Positions 43,882-54,261 of a DNA stretch of 64,000 nucleotides are shown one piece after another (position 1 is the stretch's first letter; the number at the start of each line of letters is the position of its first letter). A program made the translations under genes and the position numbers. Where the stretch lies: the NCBI RefSeq assembly GCF_023016065.1, contig NZ_JALKAQ010000011.1, forward strand, positions 44,739-108,738. The letters run 5' to 3'. This stretch comes from Marinobacter sp. S0848L (GTDB lineage: Bacteria; Pseudomonadota; Gammaproteobacteria; Pseudomonadales; Oleiphilaceae). The notes beneath the pieces are model-generated. The model saw nothing but the letters and a program-made list of their open reading frames with translations. It ran no database searches and was not told the origin of the DNA.

Positions 43882-45090
43882 ATGTCTATCAGACAGTATC
43901 TCGATGGTATCGAGCATCACTTTGAAAAAGGTGGCAAGTGGGAGCGCTGGTATGCGCTTTACGAAGCCGCTGATACGATTTTCTACACGCCCGGATCGGT
44001 AACCAAGACCACTTCCCACGTTCGTGACGGCGTTGATCTCAAGCGCATCATGATCACCGTGTGGTTGTGCGCGTTCCCGGCGATGTTCTTCGGTATGTGG
44101 AATATTGGCTATCAGGCCAATAACTTCCTGGCCGCTAACCCGGATGCCCTGGTGGGTGACGGTGGGCTGCGTACCGCATTTATCCAGGCTCTCGCTGTTA
44201 CTGGCGCAGGGGCTGGCCTATGGGACAACTTCGTATACGGCATGGCTTACTTCATCCCGGTATACGCGGTGACCTTCATTGTGGGCGGTTTCTGGGAAGT
44301 GTTGTTTGCCACCGTGCGTCGTCACGAAGTAAACGAAGGCTTCTTCGTAACCTCCATTCTGTTCGCATTGATTTGCCCACCCTCTATCCCATTGTGGCAG
44401 GTGGCTCTGGGTATCACCTTCGGTGTTGTGATTGGTAAAGAAGTGTTTGGCGGTACCGGCAAAAACTTCCTGAACCCGGCACTGACTGGTCGTGCTTTCC
44501 TGTATTTCGCATACCCGGCTCAGATTTCCGGCGACACGGTATGGACCGCTGTTGACGGATTCAGTGGCGCAACCGCTCTAAGTGTAGCGGCCAGCGAAGG
44601 TATGGAAGTACTGAATCAGCAAATTGGCTGGATGAATGCGTTCATTGGTACCATTCAAGGTTCCATGGGTGAAACCTCCACAATTGCTGTTTTGATCGGT
44701 GGTTTGGCACTGGTCGCGATGCGCATCGCGAGCTACCGCATTGTTGGCGGTGTGCTGATCGGTATGATCGCCATGTCCCTGCTGCTGAACCTGATCGGTT
44801 CTGAAACCAACAACATGTTTGCTGTTCCGCCGCACTGGCACCTGGTGATGGGTGGTTTTGCGTTCGGCATGATGTTCATGGCGACAGACCCCGTTTCTGC
44901 ATCTATGACCAACACCGGCCGCTGGTGCTTCGGTATCCTGGTGGGCGTAATGACCGTTCTGATCCGCGTGATTAACCCGGCGTTCCCGGAAGGCATCATG
45001 TTGGCGATTCTGTTTGCTAACCTGTTTGCACCGCTGATGGATCATTACGTGGTTCAAGCTAACATCAAACGGAGGCTTGCTCGTGGCTAA
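43882..45090 (+). CDS. nqrB: Na(+)-translocating NADH:quinone reductase subunit B
   Basis: NqrB (402 aa) is an integral membrane subunit with about 10 TM segments carrying a covalent FMN and probably riboflavin, and forms part of the Na+ path. The FMN-attachment motif FSGATALS places the flavin on Thr231, the target of the ApbE flavin transferase encoded in the same cluster. The cytoplasmic N-terminus [17 protein letters not shown] and the loop [20 protein letters not shown] are typical. It overlaps nqrC by 8 nt. Confidence 0.97.
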   Translation: MSIRQYLDGIEHHFEKGGKWERWYALYEAADTIFYTPGSVTKTTSHVRDGVDLKRIMITVWLCAFPAMFFGMWNIGYQANNFLAANPDALVGDGGLRTAFIQALAVTGAGAGLWDNFVYGMAYFIPVYAVTFIVGGFWEVLFATVRRHEVNEGFFVTSILFALICPPSIPLWQVALGITFGVVIGKEVFGGTGKNFLNPALTGRAFLYFAYPAQISGDTVWTAVDGFSGATALSVAASEGMEVLNQQIGWMNAFIGTIQGSMGETSTIAVLIGGLALVAMRIASYRIVGGVLIGMIAMSLLLNLIGSETNNMFAVPPHWHLVMGGFAFGMMFMATDPVSASMTNTGRWCFGILVGVMTVLIRVINPAFPEGIMLAILFANLFAPLMDHYVVQANIKRRLARG

Positions 45091-45886
45091 AGCTAAAGAA
45101 ACTGTCTCCAGAACCCTTATCGTTGCGCTGGTGCTGAGTATTGTGTTCTCCGTGGTGGTTTCCACCGCAGCGGTATCGCTTCGTCCGGCTCAGATCAAAA
45201 ACCAGAACCTGGACATCAAGTCCAACATTCTGGCTGCAGCGGGCATGCTGGAAACTGGCGCAAGTGCCGACCAGATCGAAGAAACCTTTGAACTGTTCGA
45301 CGTGCGTCTGGTTGATCTTGAAACTGGCGACTTCGTAGAGCCTTCTGCTGTTGATGTAGAAGACCCCATGAAGTACGACATGTATAAAGCAGCATCTGAC
45401 CCGAAACTCAGTACCAACATTCCGTCATCCGAAGACAAGGCCGGTATTAAGCGCCGTCCGAACATCGCCAAGGTATACACCCTGAGCGAAAACGGAGATC
45501 TGGTTCGTGTGGTACTGCCGGTACACGGTTACGGCCTGTGGTCTACTCTGTACGGCTTCGTGTCTCTTGAGGGAGATTTGAATACCATCGAAGGGCTTGG
45601 TTTCTACGCTCATGCGGAAACCCCAGGTCTTGGTGGTGAAGTCGATAACCCTCGCTGGAAGCAGCAGTGGGTAGGTAAGGAGCTTTACGGCGACGACCCA
45701 ACCGAACCTCAGATTCAACTGGTCAAGGGCGGTGTTGGTGCGGATGCGAAGAATAAAGAGCACAAGATTGATGCTCTTTCTGGCGCCACACTGACCAGCC
45801 GCGGTGTCGAACAGCTGGTCAACTACTGGATGGGCGACCGTGGCTACGCGCCGTTCCTCAAGAAACTTCGTGAAGGGGAGGTCTGA
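45083..45886 (+). CDS. nqrC: Na(+)-translocating NADH:quinone reductase subunit C
   Basis: NqrC (267 aa) has one N-terminal TM helix ([20 protein letters not shown]) and a periplasmic domain with a covalent FMN on Thr236 in LSGATLTS, the ApbE target. [15 protein letters not shown] is a conserved family segment. GTG 45083 is 7 nt after a GGAGG that lies in the nqrB end; a TTG six bases earlier is too close to this site. The FMN passes electrons towards NqrB. Confidence 0.96.
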   Translation: MAKAKETVSRTLIVALVLSIVFSVVVSTAAVSLRPAQIKNQNLDIKSNILAAAGMLETGASADQIEETFELFDVRLVDLETGDFVEPSAVDVEDPMKYDMYKAASDPKLSTNIPSSEDKAGIKRRPNIAKVYTLSENGDLVRVVLPVHGYGLWSTLYGFVSLEGDLNTIEGLGFYAHAETPGLGGEVDNPRWKQQWVGKELYGDDPTEPQIQLVKGGVGADAKNKEHKIDALSGATLTSRGVEQLVNYWMGDRGYAPFLKKLREGEV

Positions 45887-45888
45887 TC

Positions 45889-46554
45889 ATGGCTGAAGTA
45901 AACGCCAAACAGGTTCTTTTCGAGCCGATATTCAGTAACAACCCGATCGGGCTGCAGATCCTTGGTATTTGTTCAGCGCTCGCGGTAACCACGAGCATGA
46001 GCGTAACCATCGTTATGTGCTTGTCGGTGATCGCGGTTACCGCGTTTTCAAACCTGGCGGTATCGCTGGTTCGTACCCAGATTCCGGGAAGCATCCGGAT
46101 CATCGTACAGATGACCATCATTGCCTCGCTGGTAATCGTGGTAGACCAGATCCTGAAAGCCTATGCCTACGAAATCAGTAAGCAGTTGTCGGTTTTCGTT
46201 GGTCTGATCATTACCAACTGTATCGTTATGGGCCGCGCCGAAGGTTTCGCCATGAAGAATGGCCCTTGGTTGAGCTTCCTGGACGGTATCGGTAACGGTC
46301 TTGGCTACTCCGTCATGCTGTTGTTCGTTGCCTTCTTCCGGGAACTGCTGGGCGCTGGCTCTTTGTTCGGCTTTACCTTGCTGACTCCGGTGAACGAAGG
46401 CGGCTGGTACATCACTAACGGCTTGTTGCTGTTGCCACCGAGTGCGTTCTTCATCATCGGTTTGGCGATCTGGGGACTGCGTACCTGGATGCCTGAGCAG
46501 GTGGAAGAGCCGGACTACAAGATGTCCCGCCACACCCATAAGGAGGCCTTCTGA
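45889..46554 (+). CDS. nqrD: Na(+)-translocating NADH:quinone reductase subunit D
   Basis: NqrD (221 aa) is a six-TM membrane subunit. It begins with a short cytoplasmic region ([19 protein letters not shown], typical) and contains the conserved half-helix motif [13 protein letters not shown], whose Cys, with those of NqrE, ligates an intramembrane iron centre. It is homologous to NqrE and to RnfA/E. The start is 2 bp after nqrC with GGAGG, and the stop overlaps nqrE (TGATG). Confidence 0.97.
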   Translation: MAEVNAKQVLFEPIFSNNPIGLQILGICSALAVTTSMSVTIVMCLSVIAVTAFSNLAVSLVRTQIPGSIRIIVQMTIIASLVIVVDQILKAYAYEISKQLSVFVGLIITNCIVMGRAEGFAMKNGPWLSFLDGIGNGLGYSVMLLFVAFFRELLGAGSLFGFTLLTPVNEGGWYITNGLLLLPPSAFFIIGLAIWGLRTWMPEQVEEPDYKMSRHTHKEAF

Positions 46555-47162
46555 TGGAGCATTATATCAGCCTGCTTCTCAAGGCAATTTTCATTGAGAA
46601 CATGGCACTCGCGTTCTTCTTGGGTATGTGTACGTTCCTGGCCATCTCCAAGAAAGTTGAAGCTGCGACCGGTTTGGGTATCGCCGTAATTGTTGTATTG
46701 ACGTTGACCGTTCCGGTTAACAACCTTATTTACAACAACATTCTGCGTGAAGGCGCGCTGGCTTGGGCCGGTCTTCCTGAGGTGGATCTGAGCTTCCTGG
46801 GCTTGATCACTTACATCGGTGTTATTGCTGCCATTGTTCAGATCATGGAAATGATTCTGGACAAATACATTCCGGCGCTTTACTCCGCTCTGGGCGTGTT
46901 CCTGCCACTGATCACGGTGAACTGCGCCATCATGGGTGCGGCACTGTTCATGGTAGAGCGTGATTACACCTTCAGTGAAAGTGTGGTTTACGGCTTTGGT
47001 GCTGGTGTTGGTTGGGCGTTGGCAATCGTTGCCCTGGCTGGTATCCGCGAGAAGCTCAAGTACAGCGATGTTCCGGAAGGCCTGCGTGGCTTGGGGATTA
47101 CCTTCATTACTGTTGGTTTGATGTCCCTTGGCTTCATGTCCTTTTCAGGGATTTCCCTGTAA
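46554..47162 (+). CDS. nqrE: Na(+)-translocating NADH:quinone reductase subunit E
   Basis: NqrE (202 aa) is the inverted-topology partner of NqrD with six TM helices. [16 protein letters not shown] contains one conserved Cys and [19 protein letters not shown] the other; together with NqrD they hold the buried iron site between NqrF and NqrC. It overlaps nqrD by 1 nt and is 37 bp before nqrF. Confidence 0.97.
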   Translation: MEHYISLLLKAIFIENMALAFFLGMCTFLAISKKVEAATGLGIAVIVVLTLTVPVNNLIYNNILREGALAWAGLPEVDLSFLGLITYIGVIAAIVQIMEMILDKYIPALYSALGVFLPLITVNCAIMGAALFMVERDYTFSESVVYGFGAGVGWALAIVALAGIREKLKYSDVPEGLRGLGITFITVGLMSLGFMSFSGISL

Positions 47163-47199
47163 TTCACCCGGTGATTCGGTTTAACGAAAAGGCGAGACC

Positions 47200-48426
47200 A
47201 TGTATACAGAAATAATACTCGGCGTGGTCATGTTCACCGTTATCGTTCTGGCGCTTGTCGCGGTCATTCTCGCGGCAAGATCCAAACTGGTAAGCACCGG
47301 TGATGTGACCATCGAAATCAATGACGACCCGGACCATACCGTGAAAACGGAAGCCGGCGGAAAGCTTCTTGGCACTTTGGCAAACAGCGGCATTTTCCTG
47401 TCGTCTGCCTGTGGCGGCGGCGGTACTTGCGCCCAGTGTAAGTGTAAAGTTCTGGACGGCGGCGGTGCGATGCTACCGACTGAAAAGACTCACTTCACCA
47501 ACCGCGAAGAGAAAGAAGGCTGGCGTCTGTCGTGTCAGGTTCCTGTGAAACAGGACATGAAGATTGAAGTGCCGGAAGAATTCTTTGGTGTTAAGAAGTG
47601 GGAATGCGAAGTCATTTCCAACCACAACGTGGCTACGTTCATCAAAGAACTGGTATTGAAGCTGCCAGAAGGCGAGGAAGTTGACTTCCGCGCTGGTGGT
47701 TACGTGCAGTTGGAGTGCCCTCCGTACGAAATCGACTTCAAGGATTTCGATATCGAAGAAGAGTTCCACGAAGACTGGGACAAGCACGACATCTGGCGTT
47801 ACAAGGCGATCAACAAAGAAGAAACCATCCGGGCCTATTCCATGGCGAACTACCCGGAAGAAAAGGGCCTTCTGAAGTTCAACATCCGTATCGCCACACC
47901 GCCTCCGGGCAGCGACCACCCACCAGGCATCATGTCGAGCTATGTGTTCAACCTGAAGCCGGGTGACAAGGTTACCGTTATGGGGCCGTTCGGTGAGTTC
48001 TTCGCCAAGAAGACAGATGCTGAAATGGTGTTTGTTGGTGGTGGTGCGGGTATGGCGCCTATGCGCTCCCACATCTTCGACCAGCTCAAGCGCCTGAAGT
48101 CTAAGCGTAAGATCAGCTTCTGGTACGGTGCCCGTAGTGTCCGCGAAATGTTCTACGTTGAAGATTTCGATGGCCTGGCGGAAGAAAACGAAAACTTCGA
48201 GTGGCACGTGGCGTTGTCTGATGCACTGCCCACCGATAATTGGGAAGGCCCCACCGGCTTTATCCATAACGTGTTGTACGATAACTATCTGAAGGACCAT
48301 CCGGCGCCTGAAGATTGTGAGTTCTACATGTGTGGGCCCCCAATCATGAACGCGTCTGTCATCAAGATGTTGAAAGACCTTGGTGTTGAAGACGAAAACA
48401 TCATGCTGGATGACTTTGGAGGTTAA
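47200..48426 (+). CDS. nqrF: Na(+)-translocating NADH:quinone reductase subunit F
   Basis: NqrF (408 aa) is the NADH-oxidising subunit. It has an N-terminal TM anchor (3-26), a 2Fe-2S ferredoxin domain with cysteines 71, 77, 80 and 112 ([14 protein letters not shown] and LSCQVP), and a ferredoxin-NADP reductase-like part with FAD motif RAYSMANYP and NADH motif [17 protein letters not shown]. The C-terminal [12 protein letters not shown] is the usual end. It takes two electrons from NADH through FAD to the iron-sulfur cluster. Confidence 0.97.
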   Translation: MYTEIILGVVMFTVIVLALVAVILAARSKLVSTGDVTIEINDDPDHTVKTEAGGKLLGTLANSGIFLSSACGGGGTCAQCKCKVLDGGGAMLPTEKTHFTNREEKEGWRLSCQVPVKQDMKIEVPEEFFGVKKWECEVISNHNVATFIKELVLKLPEGEEVDFRAGGYVQLECPPYEIDFKDFDIEEEFHEDWDKHDIWRYKAINKEETIRAYSMANYPEEKGLLKFNIRIATPPPGSDHPPGIMSSYVFNLKPGDKVTVMGPFGEFFAKKTDAEMVFVGGGAGMAPMRSHIFDQLKRLKSKRKISFWYGARSVREMFYVEDFDGLAEENENFEWHVALSDALPTDNWEGPTGFIHNVLYDNYLKDHPAPEDCEFYMCGPPIMNASVIKMLKDLGVEDENIMLDDFGG

Positions 48427-48435
48427 TTAGCACAA

Positions 48436-49485
48436 ATGACATCCCGCATGTTTGGACCCGTCAGGGTGGTTATGGCCAGCGTCATTATGACGCTGGCTGC
48501 GGCCGCCCTGGCGGGTTGCTCGTTTCAGGAAGAAGAAAAAGTCTGGGAGATTTCTGGCGGAATCTTCGGGACAACCTATCACATCAACGTTGTATTGCCG
48601 GAAGACAATGCCAGGCTCAAAGCGCTGGCGCAGGGCATACAGGCCGAGTTGGAGCAGGTGGATAAGGCGATGTCTACCTGGAAGCAGGACTCCGAGCTTT
48701 CCAGGTTTAACCAAAAGCCGAATCAGTCGGACTGGACAGCGCTATCCGCCCCGCTATTCGAAGTTATCCAGCGTGCTCAGGAAATATCCGCACAGACAGA
48801 TGGGGCTTTCGATGCCACCATCGGCCCGGTGGTGAACCTTTGGGGGTTCGGCCCGAATGCCAGGCCAGAACATGCCCCCTCCGATCAGGAGTTGGAGAGT
48901 GCGCTGAGCGTGACCGGCTGGGAGTTTCTTGAGCTTGATCCAGACGCATCGGCGATTCGTGCCAAGCAGCCCCAGTACATCGATCTGTCGGGTATTGCCA
49001 AAGGCTATGGCGTGGATGTGGTGGCCCGGTATCTCGACAGTCAAGGGGTTCAAGCCTACCTTGTTGAGATAGGCGGGGAGGTGCGCACCCGAGGCAGAAA
49101 GCCGAATGACGACGTTTGGCGGCTAGCGGTGGAAACCCCGTCAGAGCAAGCCCGGCAAGTCAACGTAATCGTGGCGCTGGACCGGAAATCCATGGCGACT
49201 TCCGGTGACTATCGTAACTATTACGAATCGGACGGGCGGCGATATTCACATACAATTGATCCAGATACCGGTAAGCCGATTGATCATCGGTTAGCATCGG
49301 TGACCGTCATCTCGGAAGACTGCATGACAGCCGATGCCTTGGCGACAGCGTTTACTGTTATGGGGTTTGAGCGGGCGATGAGTCTGGCGACGCGGGAAAA
49401 CATTCCGGCGTATTTTATTGTAAGAGGAGAGGCGGGCTTTGAAGTGCACAGCACACCGGCTTTTTCGTCTTACGTTGTCCAGTAA
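48436..49485 (+). CDS. apbE: FAD:protein FMN transferase ApbE
   Basis: ApbE (349 aa) transfers FMN from FAD to threonines in NqrB and NqrC. It is a lipoprotein: a signal sequence ends in the lipobox AALAGCSF (Cys near 28). FGTTYHINV, GAFDATIGPVVNLWGFGP, YIDLSGIAKGYGVDVVA and the Mg2+/FAD region SHTIDPDTGKPID are present, with the final catalytic segment TADALATAFTVMG. Its ATG is 9 bp past the nqrF stop, with GGAGG in the nqrF end. Its place in the nqr operon fits its substrate. Confidence 0.95.
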   Translation: MTSRMFGPVRVVMASVIMTLAAAALAGCSFQEEEKVWEISGGIFGTTYHINVVLPEDNARLKALAQGIQAELEQVDKAMSTWKQDSELSRFNQKPNQSDWTALSAPLFEVIQRAQEISAQTDGAFDATIGPVVNLWGFGPNARPEHAPSDQELESALSVTGWEFLELDPDASAIRAKQPQYIDLSGIAKGYGVDVVARYLDSQGVQAYLVEIGGEVRTRGRKPNDDVWRLAVETPSEQARQVNVIVALDRKSMATSGDYRNYYESDGRRYSHTIDPDTGKPIDHRLASVTVISEDCMTADALATAFTVMGFERAMSLATRENIPAYFIVRGEAGFEVHSTPAFSSYVVQ

Positions 49486-49497
49486 AGGGGGCGGGGT

Positions 49498-49737
49498 ATG
49501 AGTACCTTTTTGTTAGTTTTGGCAATTGTGGTTTTGCTGATGGTGGGCATGTCTGTTGGCGTTATTTTCGGGCGTAAGCCCATCAGTGGTACTTGTGGCG
49601 GCATTGGCGCACTGGGTATCAGTTCGTCTTGCGACATTTGTGGCGGAAACACCCAGAAATGCGAAGAGAGCCGTGCGGATGCGGCGCCGGTAAGCGCAGA
49701 AGATTTGGCCTACGACGCCAGTAAAGTCGAAAAGTAG
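49498..49737 (+). CDS. nqrM: Na(+)-NQR maturation protein NqrM
   Basis: The 79-aa protein has an N-terminal TM helix (STFLLVLAIVVLLMVGMSVG) and a cysteine-rich segment with four Cys (GTCGGIGAL, SSCDICGG, KCEES), as in NqrM (DUF539). NqrM is needed to deliver or build the Fe centre coordinated by NqrD/NqrE. It lies 12 bp after apbE, completing the maturation set. Ribosome-binding site GGGGGCGGGGT is purine-rich. Confidence 0.94.
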   Translation: MSTFLLVLAIVVLLMVGMSVGVIFGRKPISGTCGGIGALGISSSCDICGGNTQKCEESRADAAPVSAEDLAYDASKVEK

Positions 49738-49808
49738 CGGCAACTGATCACACACACTCAATAATTAAAGCTACGCTCACGAGACGTAGATAAGGAGATA
49801 CTGCGCGC

Positions 49809-51200
49809 ATGGCAGAACATCATTACGACGTTGTTGTTATTGGTGCCGGCCCCGCTGGTGAAGGGGCGGCAATGAATGCGGCCAAGCACAATAAGCGAGT
49901 TGCGATCATTGAGGATAAGGCCACCGTAGGGGGTAATTGTACCCACTGGGGCACCATTCCTTCCAAGGCATTGCGTCATTCTGTTAAGCAGATTATCACC
50001 TTCAACACGAACCAGATGTTCCGGGACATCGGGGAGCCCCGCTGGTTCTCCTTTCCGCGGGTTTTGCAAAGCGCCCAGAAGGTCATTGGCAAGCAGGTTA
50101 AACTGCGTACGCAGTTTTACTCCCGTAACCGGGTTGATCTGCTGAACGGCCGTGCGGCGTTTCTGGACAAGAACCGTCTGGAAATTCGCGGTCACAAATC
50201 CGTTGAGACCATCCACTTCAAGCAGGCGATCGTTGCCACGGGGTCGCGCCCGTACCTGCCGCCCGATGTCGATTTTCGCCACCACCGGATCTACAACTCG
50301 GATTCCATTCTGAACCTGTCCCATACGCCGCGGACGCTGATTATCTATGGCGCTGGCGTGATTGGTTCTGAATACGCGTCGATCTTTGCGGGATTGGGCG
50401 TAAAGGTGGATCTGATCAACCCCGGCAGTCGCCTGCTGTCGTTCCTGGATGACGAGATTTCAGACGCGCTTAGTTATCACCTGAGAAATAACGGTGTGCT
50501 GGTTCGTCACAACGAACAGTACGAAACCGTCAAAGGGGATGATCACGGCGTTGTGCTCACACTGCAGTCGGGCAAGAAAATCCGGGCCGATGCCTTCTTG
50601 TGGTGTAACGGCCGCAGTGGCAACACCGATAACCTGGGGCTCGACAAAGTCGGCCTTGAGCCGAATGGCCGGGGCCAGTTGGCGGTGGATGAGCATTACC
50701 GTACAGAAGTAGAGCACATCTACGCTGTGGGCGATGTGATCGGTTGGCCGAGCCTGGCCAGTGCAGCCTACGATCAGGGCCGTTCAGCGTCTTCCGATGT
50801 GGTTCAGGACGAATACTTCCGCTTTGTGGATGATGTGCCTACTGGCATTTATACCATTCCCGAGATCAGCTCAGTCGGGAAAACAGAGCGGGAGCTTACG
50901 GAAGCGAAAGTGCCTTACGATGTAGGTCAGGCATTTTTCAAAGATTTGGCCCGGGCGCAGATTACCGGCGAAGCCGTGGGTATGTTGAAGCTGTTGTTCC
51001 ACAGAGAAACCCGGGAGATTCTGGGTATTCACTGCTTCGGTGACCAAGCGGCAGAGATCGTCCACATCGGCCAGGCGATTATGAATCAGGAAGGGGAGGC
51101 CAATTCCCTGAACTATTTCATTAACACCACGTTTAATTATCCCACCATGGCGGAAGCCTATCGGGTAGCTGCTCTGAACGGCCTGAACCGGATTTTCTGA
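49809..51200 (+). CDS. sthA: Soluble pyridine nucleotide transhydrogenase
   Basis: The 463-aa flavoprotein moves reducing equivalents between NADPH and NAD+. FAD-binding [20 protein letters not shown] is N-terminal; the redox-active disulfide of related reductases is absent ([17 protein letters not shown] has a single Cys with Thr at the second position), which is the mark of SthA against dihydrolipoamide or glutathione reductases. An NAD(P) fold ([19 protein letters not shown]) and the dimer domain follow. GGAG lies 11 nt upstream of the ATG. It sits after nqrM with a 71-bp gap. Confidence 0.94.
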   Translation: MAEHHYDVVVIGAGPAGEGAAMNAAKHNKRVAIIEDKATVGGNCTHWGTIPSKALRHSVKQIITFNTNQMFRDIGEPRWFSFPRVLQSAQKVIGKQVKLRTQFYSRNRVDLLNGRAAFLDKNRLEIRGHKSVETIHFKQAIVATGSRPYLPPDVDFRHHRIYNSDSILNLSHTPRTLIIYGAGVIGSEYASIFAGLGVKVDLINPGSRLLSFLDDEISDALSYHLRNNGVLVRHNEQYETVKGDDHGVVLTLQSGKKIRADAFLWCNGRSGNTDNLGLDKVGLEPNGRGQLAVDEHYRTEVEHIYAVGDVIGWPSLASAAYDQGRSASSDVVQDEYFRFVDDVPTGIYTIPEISSVGKTERELTEAKVPYDVGQAFFKDLARAQITGEAVGMLKLLFHRETREILGIHCFGDQAAEIVHIGQAIMNQEGEANSLNYFINTTFNYPTMAEAYRVAALNGLNRIF

Positions 51201-51225
51201 TTCAGGCCGACTCCATGGCGGCCAG

Positions 51226-51999
51226 TTACAATTCTGGCTGCCCGGTTTCTTGAACAGGCAGCGTCACTAATGATTTAGCGCGATTGTCGAAGTACATTCG
51301 CGTGCTGGTCGGAAAGTCTGTGATGATGCTGTCCACCCCCATTTCTTCGAGCCTGAGCATGTCGTGGATACGGTTTACCGTCCACGCCGAGACGTGCATG
51401 TTGCGTTTGTGAGCCATATCAACCATTCCTTTGCTGAGAATGCGCCAATTCACACAAAAGAATTCACAACCCAGCGAACTGGCGGTTTTTAGTGGCTTGG
51501 GAAATTTGCGTTCAGCCACCAGCCCTAAGCGAATGTTCTGATCTCGACGGCGTATTTCCCGCAAAAACCAAGGATCTGTAGAGGTAATCGCGGCGGTCTG
51601 GTAAAGGTTCCGCCGCTGAATGATTTCGGTCAGCCGGTTGCACAGAATGTTGAGCCGATCCCGGTTGTCTTTTTTGACCTCAAGCTGAAGGTGTTCCAGA
51701 TCCGGCAGCTGATCCAGCAAGGTTTCGAGCGCTGGGATACCGGTAGGCCGAGGCCACGAACTGGTGTTGCGCCGGGCATCCATTTCACTCAGTTCTTGTG
51801 CGGTATATTTGCTGATGCCGCCTTTCTGGCTGGTGGTTCGATCAACCGTCAAATCGTGTACCAGTACCGGTATACCGTCTTTTGATAATGCCAGGTCGAG
51901 TTCAAAGTGCCGGACACCTTGCCGGTAAGCATGCAGAAACCCGGGAAGGGTGTTTTCAGGAGCTTCACCTTTAGCCCCGCGGTGACCATAAATGATCAT
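51226..51999 (-). CDS. Glycerophosphodiester phosphodiesterase
   Basis: The 257-aa protein is a GDPD/GlpQ-type enzyme: YGHRGAKGEAPENTLPGF at the N-terminus contains the catalytic His and metal Glu, HFELDLALSKDGIPVLVHD the metal Asp and second catalytic His, and HLQLEVKK a further acidic ligand. It ends with VSAWTVNRIHDMLRLEEMGV. No signal peptide is seen, so it should act in the cytoplasm on glycerophosphodiesters from lipid turnover. Its ATG overlaps the DAHP synthase stop (ATGA), suggesting coupled translation. Confidence 0.9.
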   Translation of the reverse strand: MIIYGHRGAKGEAPENTLPGFLHAYRQGVRHFELDLALSKDGIPVLVHDLTVDRTTSQKGGISKYTAQELSEMDARRNTSSWPRPTGIPALETLLDQLPDLEHLQLEVKKDNRDRLNILCNRLTEIIQRRNLYQTAAITSTDPWFLREIRRRDQNIRLGLVAERKFPKPLKTASSLGCEFFCVNWRILSKGMVDMAHKRNMHVSAWTVNRIHDMLRLEEMGVDSIITDFPTSTRMYFDNRAKSLVTLPVQETGQPEL

Positions 52000-53123
52000 T
52001 CTGTAGCGTTATCCTTTAATCGTTTGTAAATAGCCTGGCGCTTCTTCCAGGTATCGTGGCATAGCTGAATGTCTTCCAGGTAGGCGGGCAGTTCGTTCAT
52101 TAATAGTGCCTGAGGGCCATCTACCAAGGCTTTTTCAGGTTTCGGGTGGAAGTCTACCAGCACCATGTTTGCGCCCGCGATGACGCCTTGTGCGGTGGCG
52201 TGCATAACATCGAGAATGCCGTCCGGTGATTGCTGCCGGGTGCCAACGGAATGGGAAGGGTCCACGCAAACAGGCATGCGGGTCAGCCGTTTGACTGCCG
52301 GTACGTGGGCAAAATCGACCATATTCCGATGCGGCTGGCCAGCTTCGGTTTTCATGCCGCGCAGGCAGAAAATCACGTTGGCGTTGCCTTCACTGGCCAA
52401 ATACTCGGCGGCGTTTAGCGATTCATTGAGCGTGATGCCGAAGCCTCGTTTCAGTAACACCGGGTAGGTGCTCTGGCGGCCAATGGCTTTCAACAGCTCA
52501 AAGTTCTGGGTGTTGCGGGTGCCGACTTGCAGCATAACCCCGGTGGGGCGGCCCAGTTTTTCCAGACAGGTATCAATCTCTTCGATGTGGCTTTCGTGGG
52601 TAATCTCCATCGCCACTACCTTGATACCGTGCTTGCCGGCCTTTTCAAACACCCAAGGTAAGCAGCCTTGGCCGTGTCCCTGAAACGAATAGGGATTGGT
52701 GCGTGGCTTGTATGCGCCCATGCGGGTGCACACTTGGCCGTTTTCCTCCAACGCCTTCATCATGATTTCGACATGCTCGGGCACATCGACCGCACACAAA
52801 CCGGCAAAAACGTTCAGGTTGTTCTGGTTAAAATCGACACCGTTGTACCTGAACCCGCTTTGGCGATTATCGTCTTTATGACGCCCCAGAATACGGTAGT
52901 CCTCGGAAATCCGGATGGCGCGCTCGACCGCCGGTAACGCCTCAATTTCGTCTTTGTCCAGCGGTTTAGTGTCGCCCAACAGATAGATTTCGGTCAGCCG
53001 CTGACTGGCACCTTGAACCTCGTGAACCCGCAGACTCACACCGGGCAGGTTTTCCAGGTAGTGCATGGTCTGGCGGTAAGCTTCGCTATCCAGTTCAGTA
53101 TTCGGATGAAGAATGGCTAACAT
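51996..53123 (-). CDS. 3-deoxy-7-phosphoheptulonate (DAHP) synthase, class I-beta-like
   Basis: The 375-aa enzyme condenses phosphoenolpyruvate and erythrose-4-phosphate, the first step of the shikimate pathway. Residues 1-75 look like the regulatory ferredoxin-like/ACT domain found on the KDO8P-synthase-like class of DAHP synthases. The barrel has GAYKPRTNPYSFQGHG (phosphate/PEP site), VGTRNTQNFELLKAIG, PVLLKRGFG and VCVDPSHSVGTRQQ (metal site). This differs from the E. coli AroF/G/H class. GAGG precedes the ATG. Transaldolase lies just upstream on the same strand; that pathway handles erythrose-4-phosphate, so co-regulation would be sensible. Confidence 0.9.
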   Translation of the reverse strand: MLAILHPNTELDSEAYRQTMHYLENLPGVSLRVHEVQGASQRLTEIYLLGDTKPLDKDEIEALPAVERAIRISEDYRILGRHKDDNRQSGFRYNGVDFNQNNLNVFAGLCAVDVPEHVEIMMKALEENGQVCTRMGAYKPRTNPYSFQGHGQGCLPWVFEKAGKHGIKVVAMEITHESHIEEIDTCLEKLGRPTGVMLQVGTRNTQNFELLKAIGRQSTYPVLLKRGFGITLNESLNAAEYLASEGNANVIFCLRGMKTEAGQPHRNMVDFAHVPAVKRLTRMPVCVDPSHSVGTRQQSPDGILDVMHATAQGVIAGANMVLVDFHPKPEKALVDGPQALLMNELPAYLEDIQLCHDTWKKRQAIYKRLKDNATE

Positions 53124-53178
53124 GACGAAATCCTCGGATTAACAAGCGATTACTTGGGCTGCGGGCGAAAAATGCAAC

Positions 53179-54144
53179 TTAGGCTGCACTGGCCTGCTGG
53201 CGTACCTGATTCTCCAGTTCAATCTGGTCGGCTGAGAACCGGCGAATACCATCGGCCAGTTTTTCGGTAGCCATGGCGTCTTCGTTTGACTCCCACCGGA
53301 ACAGTTTTTCGTCAACATGACCGATCACTTCGTTACTGGTAGCGGCCTCGGCGTTGAGTTTTTGGTTTAGCTGCCCGTTGTCATCCTGAAGCTCTTGCAG
53401 CAGGGCAGGGCTGATGGTCAGACGGTCGCAACCGGCCAGCATTTCAATCTCTCCGGTGTTTCGGAAACTTGCCCCCATGACCACGGTGTTGAAGCCGTGG
53501 GCCTTGTAGTAATTGTAGATTCGGGTAACGGATTGTACGCCGGGGTCTTCCGCCGCCGGGTAGCTATCGCGGCCGGAATTGGCTAAATGCCAGTCCAGAA
53601 TTCGCCCGACAAAGGGGGAGATAAGGTGCGCGCCGGCTTGGGCGCAGGCCACCGCCTGAACGAACGAGAACAGCAGTGTCAGATTGCAGCGAATGCCTTC
53701 TTTTTCAAGCTGCTCAGCGGCGAGTATACCTTCCCAAGTTGAGGCAATCTTGATCAGAACCCGGCTGGTATCGACTCCTTGCTGATCGTAAAGCTCGATG
53801 ATTCGGCGTGCACGCCTGAGTGTCGCCGCGGTGTCGAACGACAGGCGGGCATCTACTTCCGTAGAGACAACACCGGGTATAAGCTCCAGAATTTCCTTTC
53901 CAGCCAGTACGGCCAGCATGTCGGTGGCTAGAGTGAGCTGTTCGGCAGAAGAGCCGCCTTGGCGGTTGGCCATCATAATGGCGTTGTCCAGCATAGGGCG
54001 GTATGCATCCGAAGCTGCTGCTTTCAGAAGTAGGGACGGATTGGTGGTTGCGTCTTGCGGCCGCCACTGGGCAATGGCATCCAGGTCACCGGTGTCGGCA
54101 ACCACCGTTGTCATGGCTTTTAATTGCTCTAACTTGTTGGTCAT
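53179..54144 (-). CDS. tal: Transaldolase
   Basis: The 321-aa enzyme transfers a dihydroxyacetone unit in the non-oxidative pentose phosphate pathway. [13 protein letters not shown] near the N-terminus and [20 protein letters not shown] with the Schiff-base Lys132 are conserved, followed by [19 protein letters not shown] and [11 protein letters not shown]. It is of the E. coli TalB class (317 aa). The leader holds a perfect 8-bp hairpin about 34 nt before the ATG. It is 55 bp upstream of the DAHP synthase gene. Confidence 0.96.
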   Translation of the reverse strand: MTNKLEQLKAMTTVVADTGDLDAIAQWRPQDATTNPSLLLKAAASDAYRPMLDNAIMMANRQGGSSAEQLTLATDMLAVLAGKEILELIPGVVSTEVDARLSFDTAATLRRARRIIELYDQQGVDTSRVLIKIASTWEGILAAEQLEKEGIRCNLTLLFSFVQAVACAQAGAHLISPFVGRILDWHLANSGRDSYPAAEDPGVQSVTRIYNYYKAHGFNTVVMGASFRNTGEIEMLAGCDRLTISPALLQELQDDNGQLNQKLNAEAATSNEVIGHVDEKLFRWESNEDAMATEKLADGIRRFSADQIELENQVRQQASAA

Positions 54145-54177
54145 TCGTGTTGTCGTCCAGATTGATAGTTGTTATCG

Positions 54178-54200
54178 AGGCGTTCAGCTCCGGAACGCCT
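54178..54200. other. Hairpin in the tal leader
   Basis: AGGCGTTC (54178-54185) and GAACGCCT (54193-54200) form a perfect 8-bp stem with a 7-nt loop in the 117-bp region between the tal start and the dusA stop. No T run follows on the minus strand, so it is not a standard terminator of dusA; it could be a leader or processing element. Confidence 0.4.
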
Positions 54201-54261
54201 TCTTAACCTCTACAATAACGGCAGCTTACAACAGGAACAAGACAACTAAAGGCTGTGGCCG

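Noticed and set aside
47473..48300. 275-aa minus-strand frame opposite nqrF
   Set aside because: No recognisable domain or ribosome-binding site; fully covered by nqrF.
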